From assembly GCF_022346925.1 (NCBI RefSeq), contig NZ_JAKRNJ010000001.1:806001-870000 (forward strand): DNA of 64,000 nt, written 5' to 3'. The translations under genes and the position numbers were made by a program. This document shows, piece after piece, positions 19,883-30,015 of the stretch. Source of the DNA: Microvirga sp. ACRRW. Lineage in GTDB: Bacteria > Pseudomonadota > Alphaproteobacteria > Rhizobiales > Beijerinckiaceae. Each line of letters opens with the position of its first letter. Position 1 is the stretch's first letter. The notes under the pieces were generated by a model, which saw nothing but the letters and a program-made list of their open reading frames with translations, searched no databases and had not been told where the DNA came from.

Positions 19883-20797
19883 ATGTCCGATAAAGCCTCG
19901 ATCACTCACCAGCTCCCCGACGTTCATGTACAGGCCGAGGTCCTCGTGCAGGCCTTGCCGCATATGCAGCGCTACGACCAGCAAGTCGTCGTGATCAAGT
20001 ATGGCGGCCATGCCATGGGCGACCGCGCGGCGGCCGAGGACTTCGCCGAGGACGTGGTGCTGCTCGAGCAATCGGGCATCAAGCCCATCGTCGTGCACGG
20101 TGGCGGGCCGCAGATCGGCAAGATGCTGGAAAAGCTCGGCATCAAGTCCGAGTTCAAGGGCGGACTTCGCGTGACGGATCAGGCCACGGTCGAGGTCGTG
20201 GAGATGGTGCTCGCGGGCTCCATCAACAAGCAGATCGTGGGCTGGATCGGCACCGAGGGCGGCAAGGCCGTGGGCCTTTCCGGCAAGGACGGCAACATGG
20301 TGATCGCCCGCAAGGCGACCCGCACCGCCGTGGACCCGGATTCCAACATCGAGAAGGTGGTGGACCTGGGCTTTGTCGGCGAGCCGGAGAAGGTGAACCG
20401 CGAGGTTCTGGACCAGGTGCTCAGCGCCGAGCTGATTCCGGTTCTTGCCCCCGTGGCCATCGGCCAGGACGGCCAGACCTATAACGTCAATGCGGATACC
20501 TTCGCAGGCGCCATCGCAGGCGCCATGACGGCCAAGCGTCTTCTGCTCCTGACCGACGTTCCGGGCGTTCTGGACAAGAACAAGAACCTGATCCCCGAGA
20601 TGACCATCGAGGATTGCCGCCGCCTCATCGCCGACGGCACCATCACCGACGGCATGATCCCGAAGATCGAGACCTGCATCTATGCCCTGGAGCGGGGCGT
20701 GGAGGCCGTGGTCATCCTTGACGGCAAGGTGCCCCATGCGGTGCTGCTGGAGCTGTTCACGGACCACGGAGCGGGAACGCTGATCCGGCGGGGTTAA
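19883..20797 (+). CDS. argB: Acetylglutamate kinase
   Basis: ArgB phosphorylates N-acetyl-L-glutamate in arginine biosynthesis. The 304-aa protein has the amino-acid-kinase KYGGHAMGD segment near residue 39, the [13 protein letters not shown] loop near 72, the [15 protein letters not shown] region and the C-terminal [10 protein letters not shown] motif. The N-terminal extension before KYGG is typical of arginine-inhibited forms. It is cytoplasmic. The order engB, argB, HAD phosphatase follows the usual alphaproteobacterial arrangement, here with the RTX-type gene inserted. Confidence 0.95.
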   Translation: MSDKASITHQLPDVHVQAEVLVQALPHMQRYDQQVVVIKYGGHAMGDRAAAEDFAEDVVLLEQSGIKPIVVHGGGPQIGKMLEKLGIKSEFKGGLRVTDQATVEVVEMVLAGSINKQIVGWIGTEGGKAVGLSGKDGNMVIARKATRTAVDPDSNIEKVVDLGFVGEPEKVNREVLDQVLSAELIPVLAPVAIGQDGQTYNVNADTFAGAIAGAMTAKRLLLLTDVPGVLDKNKNLIPEMTIEDCRRLIADGTITDGMIPKIETCIYALERGVEAVVILDGKVPHAVLLELFTDHGAGTLIRRG

Positions 20798-20880
20798 GCC
20801 CCTCCCCCTTCCCGGCAGCCGGGACAATCACTATATTGAAGTCAGTGGGGCCGCACGGCCCCATTGCCGTCTTTAAGGTC

Positions 20881-21612
20881 ATGAACGCTAAGCCGCCTCT
20901 GGAAAACCACGTCTCATCCGCCGAATCCCGCGTTTTCTCGCATGTGGACACGTGGATCTTCGACCTGGACAATACGCTCTACCCGCACACATCGCGGGTC
21001 TGGCCGCAGATTGACGAGCGCATCACGCTCTACGTTTCAAACCTGTTCGGGCTGGACGGCCTGTCGTCCAAGGCGCTGCAAAAATATTTCTATCATAAGT
21101 ACGGCACCACACTGAAAGCCCTGGTCGATGAGTACAACATCGATCCGCACGACTTTCTCGATTTCGCGCACGATATCGATCACACTGACATCGAGCTGAA
21201 TGCCAGCCTCGGCGCGGCCATCGAGAAGCTGCCCGGCCGCAAGCTCATTCTGACCAACGGATCGCGTAAGCACGCGGAGAACGTGGCTAAGAAGATCGGC
21301 ATTCTCGATCACTTCGAGGACGTGTTCGACATTGCGGCATCGAACTTCGTGCCCAAGCCCGAGCGGCGTGCTTATGAGAGTTTTCTCGACAGGCATGGCG
21401 TGGAGCCTTCGCGCTCGGCCATGTTCGAGGATATCGCCAAGAATCTCACTGTCCCGCATGAACTCGGCATGACCACGACACTGATCGTGCCGAAAACCGT
21501 CGATCCGTTCCGAGAGAGCTTCGAGCAGGAGGCGGTGAAGACGCCGGAGATCGACTACATCACCAACGATCTCGCGGAGTTCCTGCGCCAATATGCGCTG
21601 CCGGTGAAGTAA
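20881..21612 (+). CDS. HAD hydrolase, pyrimidine 5'-nucleotidase type
   Basis: This 243-aa HAD-superfamily phosphatase begins WIFDLDNTLYP at about residue 26, with the nucleophile Asp and the acid/base Asp two residues later. Motif II is LILTNGS and motif IV lies in the MFEDIAKN segment. The family (Sdt1/Phm8-like) dephosphorylates pyrimidine nucleoside monophosphates and related substrates. An in-frame ATG at 20836 would add 15 residues; I favour 20881 because AAGG precedes it. It follows argB, as in many rhizobia. Confidence 0.83.
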   Translation: MNAKPPLENHVSSAESRVFSHVDTWIFDLDNTLYPHTSRVWPQIDERITLYVSNLFGLDGLSSKALQKYFYHKYGTTLKALVDEYNIDPHDFLDFAHDIDHTDIELNASLGAAIEKLPGRKLILTNGSRKHAENVAKKIGILDHFEDVFDIAASNFVPKPERRAYESFLDRHGVEPSRSAMFEDIAKNLTVPHELGMTTTLIVPKTVDPFRESFEQEAVKTPEIDYITNDLAEFLRQYALPVK

Positions 21613-21629
21613 ACCCCTCAATGTAGCTG

Positions 21630-21660
21630 CAAAAAGAAATGGCCCCCTTTCGGAGGCCAT
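21630..21660 (-). terminator. Terminator for the DUF892 gene
   Basis: On the minus strand ATGGCC (from 21660) pairs with GGCCAT (to 21639), followed by TTCTTTTTG. It starts about 20 bases past the DUF892 stop and also separates the convergent HAD gene. Confidence 0.7.
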
Positions 21661-21682
21661 CTCTCGAACATCAGCGAAGGTC

Positions 21683-22186
21683 TTAAGCAGCCTTCGTGTT
21701 GATCTTGCTCTCGGCAATGCGATTGAGCTTCTGATCGGTGGATTTTTCCTGATCGAGAATCTGATGCAGCACACCGGCGCAATCCTCGCGGCCGAGCTGC
21801 TTGGCCCATGCGACGAGCGTGCCGTAGCGGGTAATCTCGTAGTGTTCCACAGCCTGCGCGGCGGCAAGCAGAGCAGCGTCGAGAACCTGCGGGTCTTCGA
21901 TGTCGCCGGCAATCTCCTGCGCTTCGTCGATGATGCCGTCAATGGCCGGGCAGGTCACACCCTTCGGATCGTGGCCGTGCATGCGGAAGACCTGTTCGAC
22001 CATCTGGATCTGCTGTTGCGTCTCACCCAGATGCGTCTGGAAAGCCTGCTTCAGCTGAGGATCGGAAGCCTTTGCGATCATTTCCGGCAGCGCCTTCGTG
22101 ATCTGCTGCTCGGCGTAGTAAATGTCCTGCAGGGTGTGAACGAAGAGATCGTCCAGAGACTTGATGTCCTTCGAAAAGAGACCCAT
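21683..22186 (-). CDS. DUF892 ferritin-like protein (YciF type)
   Basis: This 167-aa all-helical protein belongs to the YciE/YciF (DUF892) ferritin-like family, associated with stress responses. It starts MGLFSKDIKSLDDLFVHTLQDIYYAEQQI, whose Glu and neighbouring acidic positions are the usual metal-ligand region. HLGETQQQIQMVEQVF and AVEHYEITRYGTL provide the other ligand-bearing helices. I chose the ATG at 22186 because GGAAGGA lies about ten bases upstream. Metal binding is inferred. A terminator follows, and the gene is probably a single transcription unit. Confidence 0.86.
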   Translation of the reverse strand: MGLFSKDIKSLDDLFVHTLQDIYYAEQQITKALPEMIAKASDPQLKQAFQTHLGETQQQIQMVEQVFRMHGHDPKGVTCPAIDGIIDEAQEIAGDIEDPQVLDAALLAAAQAVEHYEITRYGTLVAWAKQLGREDCAGVLHQILDQEKSTDQKLNRIAESKINTKAA

Positions 22187-22296
22187 AGCGCTCAATCCTT
22201 CCCGATTGCGATGTCATCCAAGATGCGAGCGCCAGCACTCGCATGGCGCGTCAGCCAGAGCTTGGAGAACGTCGTCAGGGAGAGGCGGTTCCGGGC

Positions 22297-23484
22297 TTAT
22301 TCGACGATCCGCAGATCGCGCCCCTGAAGACGCAGCATCTCGGCGCGGGCCTGCGCGTCTCCATCCTCGAATTCCAGGGTTTCGATCCGCTCTCCGCGCT
22401 TGACGATCTTGTCCGTGGAAACGCGGATCTGGGCCACATCGTCCTGCGCCTGACGGAAATGGGCATCGAGTTTGGCTACGCGGCTGTCGAGCCGGCTCAC
22501 ATCTTCAAGAAGCTTCTGCACTTCAACCTGGATCACGCGCGCCTCCTCGCGAATGCGGGCATCCCGCACGAGCGCCTGCATGACCTGGATCGCAAGCGTG
22601 AGAAGCGACGGTGAAACGATGACGATGCGCGCGCGATGCGCCTTCTGCACCACATCGTCGAAATGCTCGGCGAGATCCGCATAGATCGATTCCGCCGGCA
22701 CGAAGAGCATGGCGATATCCTGCGTCTCACCGGGGATGAGATACTTCTCCGCGATGTCCTTCACATGCACCAGCATGTCGCCACGCACTTTGCTTGCCGC
22801 GCGCGCACGCGCCTCTTCGCCCTTCGCTTCGCGGAAGGACGTGAAACCCTCCAGCGGGAACTTGGCGTCGATCACGAGGCCGCGCGCATCTCCCGGCAGC
22901 CGCACGAGGCAATCGGGGCGCGTGCGGTTGGAAAGCGTCGCTTGGAACTCGAAGGCGTTCGCAGGCAACCCGTCGCGGATGATCGCCTCCATGCGCCCCT
23001 GGCCGTAGGCACCGCGGCTCTGCTTGTTGGCGAGAATGTCCTTCAGTCCCATGAGCTCGCCGGTGAGGTTGCTGAGGTTCTGCTGCGCGGCGTCGATGAC
23101 GGCAAGCCGCTCGTTAAGCTTCGACAGGTTCTCGCTCTGATGGCGCGTGGAGGTTTCCAGCCCCTGCCCGACGCGATGCTGGAGCCCGTCGATACGCTCG
23201 GAAATCATGCGGACGAAATCGCTCTGGCGGGAGCCGAAGACCTCCGCGATGGTCTGCATCCGCCCGGTCATCTCAGCCTGGATACGGGTGAGCTCGGCGA
23301 CCTTGTCGTCCATCTCCCGGGACCGCTCTTCGGCCACCGCCCCCTCGAGAACTTTCTCCCGCCGCGTCCGCAGGAGCAGCACGGTGACAAGAATCAGGAG
23401 GAGAAGACCCAACCCCGCCATGCCGATCACGACATGCCCCCAGGTCAGGGCATGGGAGCCGAGGATCAGGACGACATCGTTCAT
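22297..23484 (-). CDS. rmuC: DNA recombination protein RmuC homologue
   Basis: This protein of about 395 aa has an N-terminal membrane helix (VVIGMAGLGLLLLILVTVLLL, about residues 19-39), a coiled-coil stalk to about residue 160 and a C-terminal nuclease-like domain. The domain includes RMEAIIRDGLP, RTRPDCLVRLPGD, VIDAKFPLEGF and MLFVPAESIYADL, the RmuC hallmarks. RmuC limits rearrangements at inverted repeats; its biochemical activity is only partly defined. The start at 23484 is eight bases from GGAAG; alternative in-frame ATGs lie at 23490 and 23511. It is divergent from def. Confidence 0.88.
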   Translation of the reverse strand: MNDVVLILGSHALTWGHVVIGMAGLGLLLLILVTVLLLRTRREKVLEGAVAEERSREMDDKVAELTRIQAEMTGRMQTIAEVFGSRQSDFVRMISERIDGLQHRVGQGLETSTRHQSENLSKLNERLAVIDAAQQNLSNLTGELMGLKDILANKQSRGAYGQGRMEAIIRDGLPANAFEFQATLSNRTRPDCLVRLPGDARGLVIDAKFPLEGFTSFREAKGEEARARAASKVRGDMLVHVKDIAEKYLIPGETQDIAMLFVPAESIYADLAEHFDDVVQKAHRARIVIVSPSLLTLAIQVMQALVRDARIREEARVIQVEVQKLLEDVSRLDSRVAKLDAHFRQAQDDVAQIRVSTDKIVKRGERIETLEFEDGDAQARAEMLRLQGRDLRIVE

Positions 23485-23568
23485 GGCCATACTTCCGGTT
23501 GACGGCGGCATCCGAACATATCACGAACGATTTGACCATCCTCCTGGAAGCCCTTATCTCCCGCGATC

Positions 23569-24087
23569 ATGAGCATCAGATCCCTTGTCATCCTTCCCGA
23601 CTCCAAGCTCCGCCTGATTTCCGAGCCCGTTAAGGAAATCACGAAGGAGATCCGCCAGCTGGCCGAGGACATGCTGGAAACCATGTATGACGCCCCCGGC
23701 GTGGGCCTGGCGGCGATCCAGATCGGCCTGCCTGTCCGCATGGTGACCATGGACGTGTCCAAGACCGAGGACGAGCGTGAGCCCATGGTGCTGATCAATC
23801 CGGAGATCGTCTGGGCCTCCGAGGAGAAGCGGGTCTACGAGGAGGGCTGCCTGTCGATCCCCGAATATTACGAGGAGGTCGAGCGCCCGGACCGGGTGCG
23901 CTTCCGTTACCTGAACCTCCAGGGCGAGACCGTGGAGCAGGAGGCGGACGGCCTCTTAGCCACCTGCGTGCAGCACGAGATCGACCACCTTAACGGCGTT
24001 CTGTTCATCGACTATCTCTCGAAGCTCAAGCGGGACCGGGTGATGACCAAGTTCAAGAAAGCCGCCAAGCGCGAGGTCGGGGCATGA
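23569..24087 (+). CDS. def: Peptide deformylase
   Basis: Def removes the formyl group from nascent N-terminal methionine. The 172-aa protein carries all three motifs: GVGLAAIQ (residues 44-51), EGCLS (92-96, Cys94 a metal ligand) and HEIDH (136-140, metal-binding histidines and catalytic Glu). The extended EEDGLLATC-like region before motif 3 is normal for the type. It overlaps fmt by four bases, so deformylase and formyltransferase are made together. Confidence 0.97.
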   Translation: MSIRSLVILPDSKLRLISEPVKEITKEIRQLAEDMLETMYDAPGVGLAAIQIGLPVRMVTMDVSKTEDEREPMVLINPEIVWASEEKRVYEEGCLSIPEYYEEVERPDRVRFRYLNLQGETVEQEADGLLATCVQHEIDHLNGVLFIDYLSKLKRDRVMTKFKKAAKREVGA

Positions 24088-25016
24088 GCCTGCGCGTCGT
24101 CTTCATGGGCACACCGGACTTCGCGGTGCCCACGCTGGCGGAGATCGTCGGCCAAGGCCACGAGGTCGTCGCCGTCTATACCCGCGAGCCCGCTGCCGCC
24201 GGACGCGGCATGGAGCTGAAGCCCTCCCCCGTCCACAAGATGGCGGAGCGTTTCGGCATTCCGGTTTTTACCCCCAAGACCCTGCGCACCGAGGAAGCGG
24301 CGGAGCAGTTCCGCAGTCTCGACGCCGATGTAGCGGTGGTGGTGGCCTATGGCATGATCCTGCCGAAGGCCATTCTTGAAGCGCCGGAACTTGGCTGCCT
24401 CAACCTTCACGCCTCGCTCCTCCCCCGCTGGCGCGGCGCTGCCCCCATCCAGCGCGCCATCATGGCAGGCGACAAGGAGACGGGCGTCGCCGTGATGAAG
24501 ATGGAAGAGGGCCTCGATACCGGCCCCGTCGCCATGGTCGAGAAGGTGGCGATCGCTCCCGACATGAATGCGGGCGAACTCCATGACAGGCTGATGGTGC
24601 TGGGCGCCGACCTGATGGTGCGCGCGCTCGCCGCTCTCTCCCGAGGAGGCCTTGGCTTCACGCCGCAGCCGGAAGAGGGCGTGACCTACGCTCACAAGCT
24701 CAAGAACGAGGATGCGCGGATCGATTGGTCGAAGCCCGCGCAGGCCGTGCACGATCACATCCGCGGCCTGTCGCCCTTCCCCGGCGCGTTCTTTACCACC
24801 GATTTCGGTAAGGGCGACGAGCGGGTGAAGGTGCTGAAAGCGACGCTGGGGAAAGGCTCCGGCGACGGCGGGACACTGATCGACGGCGATGGTACGGTAT
24901 CCTGTGGCGATGGGGCCTTGCGCCTGATCCAGGTTCAGCGCGCCGGTAAGGGGCCTGTTGCCTTCGACGAATTCCTTCGCGGCGTGAGGATCGCTCCGGG
25001 CGCCCGCTTCATGTGA
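24084..25016 (+). CDS. fmt: Methionyl-tRNA formyltransferase
   Basis: Fmt formylates initiator Met-tRNA using 10-formyl-THF. The 310-aa length is standard. Visible motifs are the opening [15 protein letters not shown], the folate-site [21 protein letters not shown] segment near residue 110 with catalytic Asn/His, and the C-terminal tRNA-binding domain from about 205. It is coupled to def by an ATGA overlap and followed ten bases later by an acetyltransferase gene and truA. Confidence 0.97.
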   Translation: MSLRVVFMGTPDFAVPTLAEIVGQGHEVVAVYTREPAAAGRGMELKPSPVHKMAERFGIPVFTPKTLRTEEAAEQFRSLDADVAVVVAYGMILPKAILEAPELGCLNLHASLLPRWRGAAPIQRAIMAGDKETGVAVMKMEEGLDTGPVAMVEKVAIAPDMNAGELHDRLMVLGADLMVRALAALSRGGLGFTPQPEEGVTYAHKLKNEDARIDWSKPAQAVHDHIRGLSPFPGAFFTTDFGKGDERVKVLKATLGKGSGDGGTLIDGDGTVSCGDGALRLIQVQRAGKGPVAFDEFLRGVRIAPGARFM

Positions 25017-25025
25017 GGTCGATCC

Positions 25026-25520
25026 ATGACTATCCGCGTAGAGGAAGCCGCCGATTGGACTGCGGTTTACACCATCTACGCGGAGGCTTTCGGACAGCTG
25101 ACCGAAGCCGAACTCGTGCGGCACCTGCACGATGACGGAGACCTCATCCTGTCCCTGATCGCTCATGGCGACAAGCCCGCCGGTCATATCGCCTTCTCGC
25201 GTCTCGCCCTGCATGAGACGCCTGCGATTAGAGGTGTCGTGCTGGCACCATTAGCGGTCAGGCCGGAGTTCCAGGCGAAGGGTGTCGGCTCGGTTCTCGT
25301 TCGCTATGGCCTCGAGAAACTGACAAGCGACGGCTACGATCTGGTCGTGGTTCTCGGCGACCCGGATTACTACAGCCGCTTCGGCTTCACGCCACGGCTG
25401 GCAAGCCAGCTGAAAACCCCTTATGACGGGCCCTATCTCCAGGCCCTTGCTCTGTCCGACAAGGGAAAAGAGGCTCACGGCCCGGTGTCCTATGCCCGGG
25501 CCTTCGCGGAATTGAAGTGA
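25026..25520 (+). CDS. GNAT family N-acetyltransferase
   Basis: This 164-aa acetyltransferase resembles the YhbS group. The acetyl-CoA-binding motif A reads [21 protein letters not shown] (about residues 76-96), with Q/RxxGxG-type spacing, followed by [16 protein letters not shown]. The substrate is unknown. It lies in the def-fmt-truA run with short gaps (10 and 1 bases) and is probably co-transcribed; a link to translation cannot be shown from sequence. Confidence 0.85.
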   Translation: MTIRVEEAADWTAVYTIYAEAFGQLTEAELVRHLHDDGDLILSLIAHGDKPAGHIAFSRLALHETPAIRGVVLAPLAVRPEFQAKGVGSVLVRYGLEKLTSDGYDLVVVLGDPDYYSRFGFTPRLASQLKTPYDGPYLQALALSDKGKEAHGPVSYARAFAELK

Positions 25521-25521
25521 C

Positions 25522-26265
25522 ATGCCCCGCTACAAGCTCGTCGTTGAATACGACGGCACGCCTTTCACAGGCTGGCAGCATCAGACGAACGGTCTCTCCG
25601 TGCAGCAGGCGGTGGAGGATGCCATCGCGCGCTTTGCCGGCGAGACGGTGCGCATCCATTGCGCCGGACGCACGGATTCCGGCGTTCACGCGACGCATCA
25701 GGTGGTGCATGTGGATCTCGCGAAGGACTGGCGCCCCGACACGGTGCGCGACGCCACCAACGCGCACCTGAAACGCGCACCCGTCGCGATCTTGTCCGCG
25801 CAGATCGTGCCGGACACGTTCAACGCGCGCATCTCCGCTATCAAGCGGCATTACGTCTATCGCATCCTCAACCGCCGCGCTCCGCCGACGCTGGATGCCA
25901 GCCGTGTGTGGCACGTAGCCTGGCCTCTCGATGCGGCCATCATGCACGAGGCCGCGCAGACGCTTATTGGCAAGCACGACTTCACCACGTTCCGCGCGGC
26001 GGAATGCCAGGCCAACAGCCCGATCCGCACTCTCGACCGTCTGGATGTGGAGCGCATCGGCGACGAGATCCGCATCTATGCCTCCGCACGCTCGTTCCTG
26101 CATCATCAGGTGCGCTCATTGACCGGAACGCTGGAGCGCGCAGGCGCGGGCCGCTGGTCCGTCGAGGATGTGCGCGCGGCGCTTGAAGCGCGTGACCGCA
26201 CCCGCTGCGGCCCGATGGCTCCCTCGACGGGGCTTTACCTGATCGGCGTCGATTATCCGGACTAA
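25522..26265 (+). CDS. truA: tRNA pseudouridine synthase A
   Basis: TruA makes pseudouridine at positions 38-40 in the anticodon arm. The 247-aa protein has the catalytic Asp52 in [17 protein letters not shown], the N-terminal [16 protein letters not shown] strand and the C-terminal [13 protein letters not shown] segment. It is the last gene of the def-fmt-GNAT-truA run, and its stop overlaps the stop of the convergent membrane-protein gene by four bases. Confidence 0.96.
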   Translation: MPRYKLVVEYDGTPFTGWQHQTNGLSVQQAVEDAIARFAGETVRIHCAGRTDSGVHATHQVVHVDLAKDWRPDTVRDATNAHLKRAPVAILSAQIVPDTFNARISAIKRHYVYRILNRRAPPTLDASRVWHVAWPLDAAIMHEAAQTLIGKHDFTTFRAAECQANSPIRTLDRLDVERIGDEIRIYASARSFLHHQVRSLTGTLERAGAGRWSVEDVRAALEARDRTRCGPMAPSTGLYLIGVDYPD

Positions 26266-26852
26266 CCGAGAAGCGCGCGGGTGATGCTGCCTATGCCGGA
26301 ATTGAGCACGATCCCGAGCAGCACGATTCCGAGAGCCGGCAAATTCGAGAGGCCGAGCGTCGCCTTGTTGGCAAACCATTGCATCCGCACGATGATAATC
26401 GCGAAGGCCAGGCTGAAGATGCTGGCAAGCGACGGCGTGGCCCAGCCGAGAAGCAGGAGCATGGCGGGCACGGACAAAACGAGCAGCCCCATGGCCGTGA
26501 TCCAGTTCGTCACGATGACGAAGGGCACGTAGGCCTTCGTCAGGTTGAAGCGACGGGCGACCCAGATCATCGCGAGAGGCAGAGCGACAAAGCTCGCTAT
26601 GTGGCTCAAGGCCACGACGGCATCGAGCCAGAAACTGTCGAGCAAGGCTCGGTCCGGCTGCAGCAACCCAAGGCGCATACGCTCAAGGGCAAGCGAGACG
26701 ACATAGGCTGGCAACGTCAGCCAGATCGCGGCGAATGAGCGCCAAAAGCCACGCTCGCTCATGTCGAAGGATTTCAGCCCCTCGGCCCTGCTGTGGAGCA
26801 GGTCGAGCGTTCCCCGGAACGAGCGATTGACCTCATCTGCCGTGACGATCAT
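26262..26852 (-). CDS. Uncharacterised multi-pass membrane protein
   Basis: I do not recognise the family with certainty. From the ATG at 26852 (GAGG upstream) the 196-aa protein has a soluble N-terminus of about 40 residues, [12 protein letters not shown] to [10 protein letters not shown], then about five hydrophobic segments. Examples are [32 protein letters not shown] and [20 protein letters not shown]. The layout resembles Yip1-like integral proteins. It lies downstream of dapE with about a 100-base gap and converges on truA. Confidence 0.65.
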   Translation of the reverse strand: MIVTADEVNRSFRGTLDLLHSRAEGLKSFDMSERGFWRSFAAIWLTLPAYVVSLALERMRLGLLQPDRALLDSFWLDAVVALSHIASFVALPLAMIWVARRFNLTKAYVPFVIVTNWITAMGLLVLSVPAMLLLLGWATPSLASIFSLAFAIIIVRMQWFANKATLGLSNLPALGIVLLGIVLNSGIGSITRALLG

Positions 26853-26953
26853 GAGCAGCCTCGCTTGAGTGTGGATGCTCACGGGAAACAGGCGGGAGTC
26901 GCAAACGTTCCGGCCCGAATCCGACTTTAGTTGAATACAGCCGTGCTTACCTC

Positions 26954-28117
26954 TTAAGAGGCAGGCGCGAAGTAGGCGTTCAATACTTTGCGATAGATAG
27001 CAGTAAGCCGGTCGAGATCCGCCACCGCCACCCGTTCGTCGATCTGGTGCATGGTCTGTCCGACGAGGCCGAACTCGACCACCGGGCAATCCTTCACGAT
27101 GAAGCGTGCATCCGACGTGCCGCCCGTGGTGGAGAGCTTGGGTCGGATGCCTGTCTCGGCCTCGATGGCGTCAGAGATGAAGCCCACAAACTCGTTTGGC
27201 GGCGTGAGGAACGCGATCGCGTTCGTCGGCTCCACGTGAAGCGTGTAGCGAACGCTGTTACCCGCAGCCTCGCTCAGGCGGCGGGAGATCTCCGCTTCCA
27301 GGCTCGCAGGTGTCCAAGTGTCGTTGAAGCGGATGTTGAAAGTGGCGCGCGCCTCGGCTGCAATCACATTGGAGGCGGGATTGCCCACATCGACCGTGGT
27401 CACTTCGAGGTTCGAGGCGTCGAAATGCTCCGTGCCGTGATCGAGAGGCTGGCGCAGGAGTCCCTCCAACAGGCGCATCATGCCGGGAATGGGATTATCG
27501 GCCAGATGCGGATAAGCAACGTGCCCCTGCTTGCCTTCCACGACGATCCTGCCGGTGAGCGAACCGCGCCGCCCGATCTTGATCATGTCGCCGAGCTGGT
27601 TGGGGTTGGTCGGCTCACCGAGGATGCAATGATCGAAGCGCTCGCCGCGCCCCTTCGCCCACTCGAGGAGCTTGACCGTTCCGTTGATGGCGGGCCCCTC
27701 CTCGTCTCCCGTGATGAGGAAGCCGATGGAGCCGGGAAAATCCGGGTTCTCGCGGATAAAGTCGAGCGCCGCCGCCATCATGCAGGCAACGCCGCCCTTC
27801 ATGTCGACGGCGCCGCGTCCATACAACTCGCCGTTTTCGATTTCGCCACTGAACGGCCCGTGCCGCCAGCGCCCCAGATCGCCCGGCGGCACTACATCCG
27901 TGTGGCCTGCAAAAAGCAGGTACGGCTTGCCGGTGCCGTAGCGCGCGTAGAGGTTTTCGACATCGGGCGTGCCGAGCTCGGAAAAGACCGGGCGATGCAC
28001 CTCGAACCCAGCCTCCTTGAGCACGCTTTCGATGAAGGACAGCGCGCCGCCCTCCTCCGGCGTCACGGAGGGGCAGCGGAGGAGCGACTGGGCGAGGAAG
28101 AGGGGTGAGGTATCCAT
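26954..28117 (-). CDS. dapE: Succinyl-diaminopimelate desuccinylase
   Basis: DapE is a di-zinc M20 hydrolase that frees LL-diaminopimelate in lysine and peptidoglycan synthesis. From the ATG at 28117 it is 387 aa. Metal-site motifs are [12 protein letters not shown] near residue 68, [10 protein letters not shown] near 100 and [12 protein letters not shown] near 133; [14 protein letters not shown] near the end supplies the last His. The dimerisation domain lies between. The start is two bases after the dapD stop. Longer in-frame sequence upstream runs inside dapD and is not real. Confidence 0.95.
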   Translation of the reverse strand: MDTSPLFLAQSLLRCPSVTPEEGGALSFIESVLKEAGFEVHRPVFSELGTPDVENLYARYGTGKPYLLFAGHTDVVPPGDLGRWRHGPFSGEIENGELYGRGAVDMKGGVACMMAAALDFIRENPDFPGSIGFLITGDEEGPAINGTVKLLEWAKGRGERFDHCILGEPTNPNQLGDMIKIGRRGSLTGRIVVEGKQGHVAYPHLADNPIPGMMRLLEGLLRQPLDHGTEHFDASNLEVTTVDVGNPASNVIAAEARATFNIRFNDTWTPASLEAEISRRLSEAAGNSVRYTLHVEPTNAIAFLTPPNEFVGFISDAIEAETGIRPKLSTTGGTSDARFIVKDCPVVEFGLVGQTMHQIDERVAVADLDRLTAIYRKVLNAYFAPAS

Positions 28118-28119
28118 TA

Positions 28120-28965
28120 TCAATCCCGCAACAGCTCGTTGATGCCAGTCTTGGCGCGGGTCTGCGCGTCCACGCGCTTCACGATGATGGCGCAGTAGAG
28201 GGACGGGCCGGGAGTGCCATCGGGCAAGGGTTTGCCGGGGAGCGAGCCGGGGACGACCACCGAATAGGGCGGGACGCGGCCGATGAAGGTTTCGCCGGTA
28301 TTGCGGTCGATGATCTTGGTGGAGGCGGAGATGAACACGCCCATGGAGAGCACCGAGCCCTCGCCCACGATCACGCCCTCCACCACTTCGGAGCGCGCGC
28401 CGATGAAGCAGTTGTCCTCGATGATGGTGGGGTTGGCCTGGAGCGGCTCCAGCACGCCGCCGATGCCGACGCCGCCGGAAAGATGCACGTGCTTGCCGAT
28501 CTGCGCGCAGGAACCCACCGTGGCCCAGGTATCCACCATGGTGCCCTCGTCCACGAAGGCGCCGAGATTGACGAAGGACGGCATCAGCACCACGTTCGGC
28601 GCGATATAGGCGCCACGACGCACGATGCAGTTGGGAACGGCGCGGAAGCCCGCATCCCTGAAGCGGTTCTCGCCCCAACCGGCGAATTTGGAGGGCACCT
28701 TGTCCCACCAGGTCGCATCACCGGCTCCGCCCTGAATGACTTCCATGTCGTTGAGGCGGAAGGACAGGAGAACCGCTTTCTTGAGCCATTGATGAACCTG
28801 CCATTCGCCGTCGACCTGTTTCTCGGCCACGCGCGCCTTGCCGGAATCGAGAAGCTGAATGGATTCCTCAACGGCTTCGCGAATGGCTCCCTTGGTCGAG
28901 ACGCCGATATTGGCGCGGTCTTCCCAGGCGGCATCGATGGTGCGGGCGAGATCGGTCAGGGACAT
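28120..28965 (-). CDS. dapD: Tetrahydrodipicolinate N-succinyltransferase
   Basis: DapD succinylates tetrahydrodipicolinate, the step before DapC and DapE. The 281-aa protein has an N-terminal helical domain and then a left-handed beta-helix of hexapeptide repeats, visible from [22 protein letters not shown] through [21 protein letters not shown] and [14 protein letters not shown]. It is co-directional with dapE and two bases away, so the two enzymes are likely made from one message. Confidence 0.96.
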   Translation of the reverse strand: MSLTDLARTIDAAWEDRANIGVSTKGAIREAVEESIQLLDSGKARVAEKQVDGEWQVHQWLKKAVLLSFRLNDMEVIQGGAGDATWWDKVPSKFAGWGENRFRDAGFRAVPNCIVRRGAYIAPNVVLMPSFVNLGAFVDEGTMVDTWATVGSCAQIGKHVHLSGGVGIGGVLEPLQANPTIIEDNCFIGARSEVVEGVIVGEGSVLSMGVFISASTKIIDRNTGETFIGRVPPYSVVVPGSLPGKPLPDGTPGPSLYCAIIVKRVDAQTRAKTGINELLRD

Positions 28966-29066
28966 GTGTTCTCTCGGGGCAAAAGGATGATCGTGTTTTG
29001 ATTAGCAACGGGATTTGAAACTGTCATCCGCATGCGCATATCCCGATGCAGAATTCTCAAAGCCGC

Positions 29067-29672
29067 TTAGAACGATGTGCGTTGGCGAATGGCGGCGGAA
29101 AGCGTACCTTCGTCGAGGTAATCGAGTTCGCCGCCCACCGGTACGCCGTGCGCGAGCTTCGTCACCTTCACGGGCAGGTGGCCGAGAAGCTCGGTGATGT
29201 AATGGGCCGTCGTCTGCCCATCGACCGTGGCGTTAAGCGCGAGGATGATTTCCGCCACGCCGGGTTCGGACGCACGGGTCACGAGACGGTCGAGGTTGAG
29301 ATGCTCGGGCCGCACGCCATCGAGCGGCGAGAGCACGCCGCCGAGCACGTGATATTTCGCGTTGATCGCGCCGGAGCGCTCCAACGCCCAGAGATCGGAC
29401 ACGTCTTCCACCACGACCAGGATCGACGGATCGCGCTTGTGATCGCGGCAGATGGTGCAGGGATCGGACGTATCGACGTTGCCGCAGGACGAGCACACCA
29501 CGATCCGCTCATTGGCGACGCGCATGGCGTCGCTCAACGGATTGAGCAGCGTGTCCCGTTTCTTGATGAGATGAAGCGCGGCACGGCGCGCCGAGCGCGG
29601 GCCTAAGCCCGGCAGGCGCGCGAGTAGCTGAATCAGGCGCTCGATCTCGGGGCCGGCAACGTGCTGCGCCAT
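29067..29672 (-). CDS. recR: Recombination protein RecR
   Basis: RecR works with RecO and RecF to load RecA at gaps. The 201-aa protein has a helix-hairpin-helix ([17 protein letters not shown]), a four-cysteine zinc finger (Cys60, Cys63, Cys72, Cys75) and a Toprim domain starting [18 protein letters not shown]. It follows ybaB by seven bases on the same strand, in the standard dnaX-ybaB-recR order. Confidence 0.96.
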   Translation of the reverse strand: MAQHVAGPEIERLIQLLARLPGLGPRSARRAALHLIKKRDTLLNPLSDAMRVANERIVVCSSCGNVDTSDPCTICRDHKRDPSILVVVEDVSDLWALERSGAINAKYHVLGGVLSPLDGVRPEHLNLDRLVTRASEPGVAEIILALNATVDGQTTAHYITELLGHLPVKVTKLAHGVPVGGELDYLDEGTLSAAIRQRTSF

Positions 29673-29679
29673 GTGGGCC

Positions 29680-30000
29680 TCAGAACAGCTTCAGGCCGGG
29701 CGGGATCGGCAATCCCTTCGTGAGGCTTTCCATGCGCTCCTGCGCGGCGCGGTCTGCCTTGCCGCGCGCGTCGTTCATGGCGGCGACGATGAGATCCTCG
29801 AGGATCTCCTTCTCGTCCGGGTTCATGAGCGACGGATCGATGCTGATGGCTTTCAGGTTGCCCTTGCCGGAAATCTTCACGGTGACGACACCGCCGCCGG
29901 CCGTGCCTTCGACTTCGAGATTGTCCAGCTCGGCCTGCGCATCCTGCAGCTTCTGCTGCATCGCCTGAGCCTGCTTCATCAGTCCCATGATGTCTTTCAT
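29680..30000 (-). CDS. ybaB: YbaB/EbfC nucleoid-associated protein
   Basis: This 106-aa homodimeric DNA-binding protein begins [25 protein letters not shown], the usual coiled segment. It continues with [29 protein letters not shown], the central beta sheet. It lies 15 bases after dnaX and 7 before recR. Its exact role in replication or repair is not settled, but the linkage is highly conserved. Confidence 0.95.
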   Translation of the reverse strand: MKDIMGLMKQAQAMQQKLQDAQAELDNLEVEGTAGGGVVTVKISGKGNLKAISIDPSLMNPDEKEILEDLIVAAMNDARGKADRAAQERMESLTKGLPIPPGLKLF

Positions 30001-30015
30001 GACCGTATCCTCGAA

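Noticed and set aside
28118-28708. N-terminal extension of dapE upstream of 28117
   Set aside because: It runs out of frame through dapD, and the remaining protein from 28117 matches the normal DapE length and start.
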